A DNA stretch of 20,715 nt from Clostridia bacterium. GTDB taxonomy: Bacteria; Bacillota; Clostridia; Oscillospirales; CAG-272. Every line of letters starts with the position of its first letter. The first letter of the stretch is position 1. The position numbers and the translations under genes were made by a program. Below the pieces are notes generated by a model that was given only the letters and a program-made list of their open reading frames with translations, ran no database searches and was not told the origin of the DNA. This document shows positions 7,959 to 13,834 of the stretch, piece after piece. The DNA lies in contig JAFTNI010000122.1 of the NCBI GenBank assembly GCA_017451975.1, positions 1 through 20,715 on the forward strand. The letters run 5' to 3'.

Positions 7959-8546
7959 ATGGCTTTGCGGCTCACCGAAAAATCGGATATAAAAATTTTT
8001 ATACTTTACCTGCTTGCTCAGCTTGAACGCCCGCTGGATTACGTAACTCTTCACGATATTTGCGTTCAGGATGAATTCGTAAACCAGTTTGACTTCGTAG
8101 AGGAGTTTTACGAGCTGCTCGATATGAAGGCGCTCGAAATGAAAGCAGACGAAAACGGAGAAGAATCTGTTTACATAACGCGCAAGGGAAGGCAGACGGC
8201 GGAAACTATGAAAGATAGAATTCTGCCCGAAATTCTCGATCATGCTGTGCGCTCGGCTTTGCAGCTTATCTCTTTTAAGGCGCGCGGGCTTACGGCACGT
8301 TCTTTCATAGAAGACGTTGGCGGCGGCAAATATATGCTTACCTGCAAAATAAGCGGGCAGGGCGGCGACCATATGGAAACGAAGCTTGTGCTTGAATCGC
8401 TTCGCCAGGCAGAGCGTATGCGCATAAACTTCGACGAGCACAGTGAATTTATTTACCGCGGTATGCTTGCACTGCTTTCGGGCGATATGAACTATCTTGC
8501 CGAAAGCTGGAGCGACGACCTCGCCGCGGCAGACGAAGAAATTTAA
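7959..8546 (+). CDS. DUF4364 family protein
   Basis: This 195-residue protein matches my recollection of the clostridial DUF4364 family. It opens ALRLTEKSDIKIFILYLLAQLERPLDYVTLHDI, a short winged-helix-like region, then a two-strand wing ending YITRKGRQTAE. The C-terminal half is a small alpha/beta region without catalytic motifs. The function is not known; the N-terminus suggests DNA binding or a regulatory adaptor. The start is the ATG at 7959, with GGAGG at 7948-7952 six bases upstream. A TTG two codons earlier abuts the ribosome site and is too close. The YesL-like gene follows after 24 bases, so the two probably form an operon. A convincing promoter was not seen in the 100 bases upstream. 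Confidence 0.85.
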   Translation: MALRLTEKSDIKIFILYLLAQLERPLDYVTLHDICVQDEFVNQFDFVEEFYELLDMKALEMKADENGEESVYITRKGRQTAETMKDRILPEILDHAVRSALQLISFKARGLTARSFIEDVGGGKYMLTCKISGQGGDHMETKLVLESLRQAERMRINFDEHSEFIYRGMLALLSGDMNYLAESWSDDLAAADEEI

Positions 8547-8570
8547 GGTAATACCCGGAGGAAATTTATT

Positions 8571-9683
8571 TTGAGCGAACAAAACAATAAGCCGAAGCGC
8601 AATCTTTTCACATGGCTCTATGGGCGCGACGGCAAAGGCGTAAGAAAGAGCGATGTGATAAAAAACTACAATTTCAAGAATTTCTTCAAGCTGCTCGGGC
8701 GTAAATGGTCTGATATTATAAAGGTTAACCTGCTTTACATAGCCGGCAACTTTCCTATATTCTTCCTGATTTTTGCCGCCAGCGGCAACTTCAGCGAGCA
8801 TTATATGCTACCCAGAAGCGAAATGTTCCCCATCTACCAGGGCATGGCAACCGTGGGCGGGGGCGGCGGCGCGCTTGCGCCCTTCTACGGCATACATGGG
8901 CTTATGGAAAGCTACCCCGTGCCGCTGGAGGTAGATAACACCATAGTGAAGGTTTTCTTCGGGCTTGCTTGCCTTTTTATAATAACCTTCGGTCTTGTTA
9001 ACGCGGCATGCGCATATATTATGCGAAACCTCGTGAAGTGTGAGCCTATATTCTGGGGCATCGACTTTTTCGGCACAATAAAGAAAAACTGGCTTATGGC
9101 AACTGTTATGGGCATTTTCGATATCATCGTGCTTTCGCTTAACGCTTATGCTATTTACTACTATTGGTTCTTCTACCAGACGGGTATAAACCACATAATG
9201 TTCTTCTGCTCGCTTGTAACGCTTATGTTCTACCTGTTCATGCGCTTCTATATGTACATGATAATGGTAACGTTCAAAATGAACTTCTTCAAGGTTCTGA
9301 AGAACAGCTTCATTTTCGCGATACTTTGCTTGGGCAAAAACATACTTGCGCTTATCGGCATAGCGCTCGTGGTGTTCCTTACCATGGTTTTTGCTTCTGC
9401 ATATACGCCCATCGGCGTTATTCTTATGATAGTTATAGATTTCGGCCTTTGCACGTTTATTGCAACCTACGTTGCATACCCGCAGATGAAGAAATTTATG
9501 ATAGACCCATACTACAGCGACGTTGTTGAAGAACCCGAGGAAGAGGGCGAAAACTACTATGAGGACGAACCGAAGCGCGGCAAACCCGGCGGCTATGGCG
9601 CGGACGATGGCGAATATTACGACGGCGGCGAATATATAACCGACGAAAACGAATATAAGCCCGACGACCGTAAAAAGAACTGA
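8571..9683 (+). CDS. YesL/DUF624-like membrane protein with acidic C-terminal tail
   Basis: This 370-residue protein has about six hydrophobic segments (near 51-70, 127-150, 175-202, 208-235, 247-275 and 278-303). The layout and the start of the first segment resemble the YesL/DUF624 family, whose members are about 200 residues long and often sit near carbohydrate-uptake genes. Here there is an added basic N-terminus, a GGGGG loop near 96-100, and a hydrophilic tail of about 55 residues rich in Glu, Asp, Tyr and Gly. The start is TTG at 8571, set by GGAGG at 8557-8561. No in-frame ATG near the 5' end would give a complete first helix. No catalytic motif is visible and the function is unknown. 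Confidence 0.75.
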   Translation: MSEQNNKPKRNLFTWLYGRDGKGVRKSDVIKNYNFKNFFKLLGRKWSDIIKVNLLYIAGNFPIFFLIFAASGNFSEHYMLPRSEMFPIYQGMATVGGGGGALAPFYGIHGLMESYPVPLEVDNTIVKVFFGLACLFIITFGLVNAACAYIMRNLVKCEPIFWGIDFFGTIKKNWLMATVMGIFDIIVLSLNAYAIYYYWFFYQTGINHIMFFCSLVTLMFYLFMRFYMYMIMVTFKMNFFKVLKNSFIFAILCLGKNILALIGIALVVFLTMVFASAYTPIGVILMIVIDFGLCTFIATYVAYPQMKKFMIDPYYSDVVEEPEEEGENYYEDEPKRGKPGGYGADDGEYYDGGEYITDENEYKPDDRKKN

Positions 9684-9689
9684 ATTTTT

Positions 9690-9723
9690 AACACCGTGAA
9701 CGTAAAAGCTCACGGTGTTTTTA
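9690..9723 (+). terminator. Rho-independent terminator after the YesL-like gene
   Basis: A perfect 10-bp stem (AACACCGTGA at 9690-9699 with its complement at 9710-9719) is followed by TTTTTA. It closes the HAD-DUF4364-YesL region. On the minus strand the hairpin is followed by A residues, so it should not stop leftward transcripts. Confidence 0.85.
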
Positions 9724-9808
9724 TATCATATGAAATTCGCTCTGAAAGGAGCTTTGTTTAACGCGCGACAGTGAGCGAAAGCGCACTTTGTTCTCGGAAA
9801 ATAAAGAA

Positions 9809-9845
9809 AAGCGGTTCATCTATTATCATAATAGGTGAACCGCTT
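9809..9845. repeat. Left inverted-repeat site, also a leftward terminator-like hairpin
   Basis: An 18-bp stem with one G-U pair is formed by AAGCGGTTCATCTATTAT at 9809-9826 and its complement at 9828-9845, around the single base C9827. Read leftward it is followed by TTTTCTTTATTTT, so it should terminate transcripts starting at the promoter at 9852-9880. It is the left partner of the site at 9969-9998. Confidence 0.8.
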
Positions 9846-9851
9846 GCATTT

Positions 9852-9880
9852 ATTATAGGCGATTAATTCGAATTTGTCAA
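9852..9880 (-). promoter_or_regulatory. Perfect consensus sigma-A promoter facing away from the pilin gene
   Basis: On the minus strand, TTGACA (9875-9880), a 17-base spacer and TATAAT (9852-9857) match consensus exactly. No gene follows to the left: transcription would start near 9845, at the edge of the left hairpin, which has a T-tract behind it. Such a promoter with nothing to transcribe makes sense as the OFF state of an invertible segment, or as the promoter of a very short RNA. Confidence 0.8.
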
Positions 9881-9937
9881 TATAATTTGGCAAAAATTTT
9901 TGAAAAAGTGAAATTTTTCTCTGTTTTCTTTCAATAT

Positions 9938-9965
9938 TTGAATTGTTTTGAAATAAATGTAATAT
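9938..9965 (+). promoter_or_regulatory. Weak candidate rightward promoter for the pilin gene
   Basis: TTGAAT (9938-9943), a 16-base spacer and TAATAT (9960-9965). The boxes are imperfect and the region is very AT-rich, so chance similarity is possible. If real, it gives low-level expression in the present orientation, with a leader of about 100 bases beginning with the right-hand hairpin. Confidence 0.35.
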
Positions 9966-9968
9966 ATT

Positions 9969-9998
9969 GGTTCATCTATTATGATATTAGAGGAACTG
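9969..9998. repeat. Right inverted-repeat site
   Basis: GGTTCATCTATTATG at 9969-9983 begins a 30-base imperfect palindrome whose arms pair with mismatches. It matches the left site at 26 of 30 positions when one copy is reverse-complemented and 25 of 30 directly. It is followed by TGTTTTTG and could act as a weak attenuator in the pilin leader. Confidence 0.75.
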
Positions 9999-10069
9999 TT
10001 TTTGCTCGTTTTGGGCACAAAAAACATAAAACAACATATTTAAAAAAATTCAACAAAGGAGAAAAAACG

Positions 10070-11365
10070 ATGAAAAATCAGAACAAAAAAGGTTTTACCA
10101 TTGTAGAGCTTGTTATCGTAATTGCAGTTATCGCAATTCTCGCGGCAGTTCTTATTCCTACATTCGTAGGCTTGGTAGACAAAGCAAACAGATCTGCAGA
10201 CCAGCAGGCTGTAAACCAGATGAATAAAGCACTCGCCATGAACGATGCACTCGAAGGCACGGATAACATTCTTGATGTTTTCGAAGCGCTTGAAGAAGCA
10301 GGTATGTCCGCGAAGAACTATAAACCTCTTGCAAAAGATATGTACTTCTTCTATGATGCAGAGCTCAAAAAAGTTCTTTACGTTGATAAAACTATGAAGG
10401 TTGTTGCTCCCGAAGAGCACAAAGACCTCACAAACACAGGTCGTACATGGCTTTCTTTGACACAGACAATTGAAACAAAAGCTCCCGCAGACTACAAAGC
10501 AGGTGCAGGTGTTTCTGTTACGGTTGCAAGCGGCGCAGAAATGCTTTACGTTCTCGAAGATATTGAGAAGGGAAACACAACAAAGGCAACAATTATAATT
10601 CCCGAAGAAGGAATTGACATGATGGGCGCTTCCTTTGGTATTACAGAGGTAAAAACGGACATTACGATAAGTGGCGAAGGTGATACACCCGCAGTAATCA
10701 AAAATGCAACATCTGTTGACACAGGTTTCTATGGTGACGGTGTAACTCCCGGTCATGACGGTCAGTATTTTGTAAGCTTGTTTGGTTCTCTTGTAAATGG
10801 TAAAAAACTGACAATTGAAAACGTTGTATTTGAAAACGTTCACGTTAAGAACACTCACACAAGCGGTGTTGGTATCCTTGTTTCCAATATTGAACATAAT
10901 TCGACACTTACTTTGAAAAATGTTACAATCAAGAATAGTTCTGTTGTAGGTCACAGAAATACAGGTGCGATTGCCGGTTACATAAATACAACGTGTGATG
11001 CTATAGTAGTCGAAGGCACACTTGCTTTGGAAAATGTAGATGTTAAAACTGTAGGCGGCAGAAGCGGTTTGCTTATAGGTTGCACAAGTAATACAACTAT
11101 AGATACTTATGATTCTTTAAAATCTCTTAAAACAGCAAGCATTACAGTTGATGCAGATTGTTCTTATACACTCTATGATTGCGAACAGAATACAGGTGAT
11201 GAACTCGGTTTGCAGGCGGACGGCATTACAGTTAAGAGCTGGTACTATGATGGTGAAAATAAACGTATAGATAAAGAATATAATTTCGTTGAAAAAGCGC
11301 TTGTTATGAAAGGCAATGAAGCTAAAAACGATCTTATTAACACTATCGTAGGTTGGAACGACTAA
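10070..11365 (+). CDS. Type IV pilin-like protein with long beta-rich C-terminal domain
   Basis: This 431-residue protein begins MKNQNKKGFTIVELVIVIAV, a textbook class III (prepilin) signal: basic leader, cleavage after Gly8, Phe at +1 and Glu at +5 of the mature protein, then a hydrophobic helix. A prepilin peptidase would cut and methylate it. After about 110 residues of pseudopilin-like sequence comes a long Asn/Thr/Val-rich region with repeated strand units such as LTIENVVFENVHV and LTLKNVTIKNSSV, which suggests a right-handed beta-helix as in surface or adhesive proteins. The ATG at 10070 has AGGAG ten bases upstream; the frame is open back to 9887 but through the repeat and leader. No pilus assembly gene is nearby. 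The gene is AT-richer than its neighbours, with many ACA/GCA/CTT codons. Confidence 0.88.
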   Translation: MKNQNKKGFTIVELVIVIAVIAILAAVLIPTFVGLVDKANRSADQQAVNQMNKALAMNDALEGTDNILDVFEALEEAGMSAKNYKPLAKDMYFFYDAELKKVLYVDKTMKVVAPEEHKDLTNTGRTWLSLTQTIETKAPADYKAGAGVSVTVASGAEMLYVLEDIEKGNTTKATIIIPEEGIDMMGASFGITEVKTDITISGEGDTPAVIKNATSVDTGFYGDGVTPGHDGQYFVSLFGSLVNGKKLTIENVVFENVHVKNTHTSGVGILVSNIEHNSTLTLKNVTIKNSSVVGHRNTGAIAGYINTTCDAIVVEGTLALENVDVKTVGGRSGLLIGCTSNTTIDTYDSLKSLKTASITVDADCSYTLYDCEQNTGDELGLQADGITVKSWYYDGENKRIDKEYNFVEKALVMKGNEAKNDLINTIVGWND

Positions 11366-11415
11366 TTATATGATTTAACGCTAATCACTTAAAATGTTTT
11401 GTGTTTTTGTTTAAG

Positions 11416-11458
11416 GCAGTAGCCGAGGGGGCAACCCTTCGGCTACTGCTCTTTTTTT
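11416..11458 (+). terminator. Strong rho-independent terminator after the pilin gene
   Basis: A 15-bp stem (11416-11430 with 11435-11449, one G-T pair) is capped by a GCAA tetraloop of the GNRA type and followed by CTTTTTTT. It is one of the strongest terminators in the window, consistent with a monocistronic, potentially highly transcribed pilin gene and with insulation of gpr. Confidence 0.95.
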
Positions 11459-11469
11459 CGCCTTTTTGG

Positions 11470-11498
11470 GAATAATCCGCGCATGCTTGCAGATAATA
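11470..11498 (+). promoter_or_regulatory. Sigma-G/F-like promoter of gpr
   Basis: GAATA (11470-11474), a 17-base spacer and GATAATA (11492-11498) resemble forespore sigma-G/sigma-F promoters (GNATR and CATNNTA), with C replaced by G at the first -10 base. The -35 region does not resemble TTGACA. The predicted leader is short, with AAAGGAGAGG at 11511-11520. The known forespore expression of gpr in Bacillus supports the reading. Confidence 0.45.
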
Positions 11499-11522
11499 AA
11501 ATAAAAAAACAAAGGAGAGGCT

Positions 11523-12398
11523 ATGGAAAGAGCGATAACCGACCTCGCCGTAGAGGCAAGGGAAGAATATATGGAAAAATACGCACGCGCGCACGGTGGG
11601 GAAATAGACGGAGTTACGTTTTCCGAAAGGGAGGAGCAGGGCGTAAAAATAAGCGAAATCGAGGTTTTGAGCGAAGCGGGGGCACGCGCCGTGGGGCGCG
11701 CGCAAGGAAAATATATAACAATTTCTTTTGGCGATATTACCCTTATGGGCTTTGCGGAGTTTGCTGCGCTCTGCCGCCTTTGCGCGCGGGAGCTTCGCGC
11801 GCTTTGCGGCGGCGCAAAAAGCGCGCTTATATGCGGCATAGGCAACGCGCGCCTTGCGGCAGATTCAATTGGCCCTTCGGCTCTTTCTCACGTGCTTGTA
11901 ACGCGCTCTTTGCGCGAGCGCACGCCCGAAATTTTCGAAAAAAGCGGATTTTTCGATATTTGCGCCATCGCCCCCGGAGTGGGGGCAGACACGGGCTTTG
12001 CCGCCGCAGACATTGTGCGCGCGGCGGTAGACAAGGCGAAGCCCGAGGTGGTGGTGGCGATAGACGCGCTTGCGGCGCGCGGCACAGAGCGACTTCTTAA
12101 AACCGTGCAGATATGCACGGCGGGCATTTCGCCCGGCTCGGGCGTGGGCAATGCGCGCGAAAGGCTCGACAAGGGCAGTGTGGGCGCGCCCGTTCTCTCG
12201 CTCGGTGTGCCCACAGTTGTGGACGTGGGCACGCTCGTGCACGACGCCACTGGGGCAGAGGCAAGGGAGGCAAAATATGCTAGCCTTTTTGTTTGCCCGA
12301 AGGATATCGACGCGCAAAGCGCAAAAATCGCAAAGCTTTTGGGCTTTGCGGTGAACCTTGCTTTTCAGGAAAACTACCCAATAGAGGAAATGATGTAA
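11523..12398 (+). CDS. gpr: GPR endopeptidase (spore germination protease)
   Basis: GPR degrades small acid-soluble spore proteins during germination, freeing DNA and amino acids. This 291-residue protein has the family's blocks: TDLAVEA near 6-12 (the propeptide region, resembling GPR's own cleavage sequence), GNARLAADSIGP with Asp114, VLVTRSL, APGVGADTGF, AIDALAARG with Asp181, and GISPGSGVGNARE followed by GVPTVVDVGTL. The two Asp residues correspond to the proposed aspartic catalytic pair of peptidase family A25. It is somewhat shorter than Bacillus GPR, mainly at the C-terminus. It stands alone between a strong terminator and a repeat-filled gap. Its presence indicates a spore former, or a descendant of one. 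Confidence 0.96.
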   Translation: MERAITDLAVEAREEYMEKYARAHGGEIDGVTFSEREEQGVKISEIEVLSEAGARAVGRAQGKYITISFGDITLMGFAEFAALCRLCARELRALCGGAKSALICGIGNARLAADSIGPSALSHVLVTRSLRERTPEIFEKSGFFDICAIAPGVGADTGFAAADIVRAAVDKAKPEVVVAIDALAARGTERLLKTVQICTAGISPGSGVGNARERLDKGSVGAPVLSLGVPTVVDVGTLVHDATGAEAREAKYASLFVCPKDIDAQSAKIAKLLGFAVNLAFQENYPIEEMM

Positions 12399-12402
12399 GG
12401 CG
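12391..12402 (+). repeat. 12-bp direct repeat, left copy (overlaps the gpr stop)
   Basis: TGATGTAAGGCG includes the last bases and the TAA stop of gpr and recurs exactly at 12598-12609. The 195 bases between the copies have no gene. This looks like a duplication created by an insertion at the end of gpr, although no terminal inverted repeats were seen inside it. Confidence 0.7.
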
Positions 12403-12531
12403 CAAATATTTCTGCGGATTTGAATGTGTAGATAAAGTTATATCTGATACAAAAATCATATAAATTTGGTAGAGGAGGGGGCTTGCTCCTCCCGAAAAAA
12501 TTCTTCGCTCCATTCTTAAGCGTAGCGAAGC

Positions 12532-12594
12532 ATGGGCGGCAGCAAAAAGCGATGGAATACCTCATCCGTCGGCTTTGCCGCCACCTTCCACTAT
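12532..12594 (+). repeat. Palindromic intergenic repeat, copy A
   Basis: The segment carries GGCGGCAGCAAAAAGCG, then GGAATACCTCATCCGTC and a small hairpin (GGC-TTT-GCC) before CCACCTTCC. Over 30 aligned bases it matches 25 of the reverse complement of 15757-15786 in the element at 15701-15871. Upstream, 12472-12491 forms a separate GAGGAG/CTCCTC hairpin. The rest of the gap from 12403 to 12640 holds no gene that I can support. Confidence 0.65.
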
Positions 12595-12597
12595 TAC

Positions 12598-12609
12598 TGA
12601 TGTAAGGCG
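12598..12609 (+). repeat. 12-bp direct repeat, right copy
   Basis: TGATGTAAGGCG, an exact copy of 12391-12402. The match stops on both sides (A/C before, C/A after), so the duplication is exactly 12 bases long. Confidence 0.7.
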
Positions 12610-12646
12610 AAGGCTATCTTTTTAACATATTATTTTATCATCACCC

Positions 12647-12675
12647 TTGCGATGTATAAAAAAATATGATACAAT
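12647..12675 (+). promoter_or_regulatory. Sigma-A-type promoter of the aldo/keto reductase gene
   Basis: TTGCGA (12647-12652), a 17-base spacer and TACAAT (12670-12675), with an extended -10 TG at 12667-12668. It lies just downstream of the repeat-containing gap and 35 bases before the start codon. Confidence 0.65.
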
Positions 12676-12709
12676 TATGATGTAAATAATAAAAGAGAGG
12701 TACATACTT

Positions 12710-13834
12710 ATGATTTATAAGAATTTTCAGGATATAAAGCTTTCTGCGCTCGGCATGGGCTGTATGCGCTTGCCCGTAGATGCAAACAAGGAAATCGATA
12801 TGGCGAAAACCGCCGAAATGGTGGAGCACGCTATTTCTCACGGTGTTAACTATTTCGATACCGCCTGGGGCTACCACGGCGGCAAAAGCGAGCTCGCCAT
12901 GGGCGAAATACTTTCCCACTATCCGCGCGAAAGCTACTATCTCGCTTCCAAATTCCCCGGCTACGACCTTAACAACATGACAAAGGTGGAGGAGATATTC
13001 GAAAAACAGCTTGAAAAATGCAAGGTTGAATATTTCGATTTCTACCTTTTCCATAACGTATGCGAGCTTAATATAGACGCATACCTCGACGAAAGCTACG
13101 GCATTTTTGCCTTCCTCAAAAAACAGGTTGAAAACGGCAGAATACGCCACCTCGGCTTTTCCACGCACGGCACGCTTGAAACGATGCAGCGCTTCCTCGA
13201 TAAATACGGCGAATATATGGAATTCTGCCAGATACAGCTTAACTGGCTCGACTGGGAATTCCAGAACGCAAAAACGAAGGTTAAAATGCTGGAGGAAAGA
13301 AACATTCCCGTTTGGGTAATGGAGCCCCTGCGCGGCGGCAGCCTTTGCAGGCTTCACCCCACTTATGCCGAAAAGCTCCGCGCTTCCGTGCGCCCTGAGT
13401 GCACGCAGGCAGAGGTTGCTTTCCGCTACCTTCAGAGCATACCTTCCGTTACGATGATACTTTCGGGTATGTCTAATTTCGCACAGATGAGCGAAAATAT
13501 CGATATTTTCGCTGTGGAAGCACCGCTTGATGAGCGCGAATGCGTCGCACTCCACGCGCTTGCCGAGGAAATGGTGCGCCCGAAAACTCTGCCTTGCACC
13601 GCTTGCCGCTACTGCACGGAATATTGCCCGATGGAGCTTGACATTCCGCGCATAATAGAGCTTTACAACGAACACAACTTCTCCGACGGCGGCTTTATCG
13701 CGCCGATGGCGCTGCGCTCGCTTGCAGGCAAGACTCCTTCCACCTGCGTGGGTTGCCGTTCTTGCGAAGCAGTTTGCCCGCAGAACATCAAAATAAGCGA
13801 AATGATGGCAGATTTCGCATCTAAAATAAGATAA
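12710..13834 (+). CDS. Aldo/keto reductase with C-terminal 2x[4Fe-4S] ferredoxin domain
   Basis: This 374-residue protein has an aldo/keto reductase barrel with the usual catalytic tetrad: Asp50 and Tyr55 in NYFDTAWGY, Lys81 in LASKFP and His115 in FYLFHN. After about residue 290 come two cysteine clusters, CTACRYCTEYC (296-306) followed by P, and CVGCRSCEAVC (346-356) followed by P, each fitting a 4Fe-4S site. Such ferredoxin-fused reductases are common in anaerobes and probably couple carbonyl or alcohol chemistry to ferredoxin. The substrate is unknown. An AGAGAGG ribosome site precedes the ATG. Its TAA overlaps the ATG of the next gene by one base, so the two are likely translationally coupled. 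Confidence 0.95.
   Translation: MIYKNFQDIKLSALGMGCMRLPVDANKEIDMAKTAEMVEHAISHGVNYFDTAWGYHGGKSELAMGEILSHYPRESYYLASKFPGYDLNNMTKVEEIFEKQLEKCKVEYFDFYLFHNVCELNIDAYLDESYGIFAFLKKQVENGRIRHLGFSTHGTLETMQRFLDKYGEYMEFCQIQLNWLDWEFQNAKTKVKMLEERNIPVWVMEPLRGGSLCRLHPTYAEKLRASVRPECTQAEVAFRYLQSIPSVTMILSGMSNFAQMSENIDIFAVEAPLDERECVALHALAEEMVRPKTLPCTACRYCTEYCPMELDIPRIIELYNEHNFSDGGFIAPMALRSLAGKTPSTCVGCRSCEAVCPQNIKISEMMADFASKIR

Larger units (their letters stand above)
9812..9998. other. Putative invertible promoter segment upstream of the pilin gene
   Basis: The 127 bases at 9842-9968 lie between two 30-base sites that are inverted copies of each other (26 of 30 positions match). Inside is a perfect consensus promoter facing left, away from the pilin gene, and only a weaker candidate facing right. 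The site centres (C at 9827, G at 9983) are complementary, and the surrounding core TATCATAATAG is identical in inverted orientation, as needed for site-specific inversion rather than deletion. The rest of the 386-base gap (9724-9808) shows no gene that I can support. The inversion itself is inferred; no recombinase gene is in the window. Confidence 0.5.

Noticed and set aside
7941..8801. Minus-strand frame across the DUF4364 gene and into the YesL-like gene
   Set aside because: It overlaps two well-supported plus-strand genes with ribosome sites and has no recognisable domain.
8808..9713. Minus-strand frame of 301 codons opposite the YesL-like gene
   Set aside because: Antisense shadow; the plus-strand product has a coherent membrane topology and a terminator just after it.
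9730..9774. Fourteen-residue open frame (MKFALKGALFNARQ) in the pilin upstream region
   Set aside because: No ribosome site precedes it and no conservation can be judged; short frames like this are expected by chance.
9809..9998. The two hairpin sites as the start of a CRISPR array
   Set aside because: Only two units, in inverted orientation and 126 bases apart, with a promoter between; there is no regular spacing and no cas gene.
9887..10069. Upstream extension of the pilin frame from a TTG at 9887
   Set aside because: It would place the prepilin signal 61 residues inside the protein and translate the inverted-repeat site; the ATG at 10070 has its own ribosome site and a proper leader.
12400..12640. 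Possible structured RNA (riboswitch or ncRNA) in the gap after gpr
   Set aside because: The hairpins are better explained as members of a dispersed repeat family, and no known riboswitch core was recognised.
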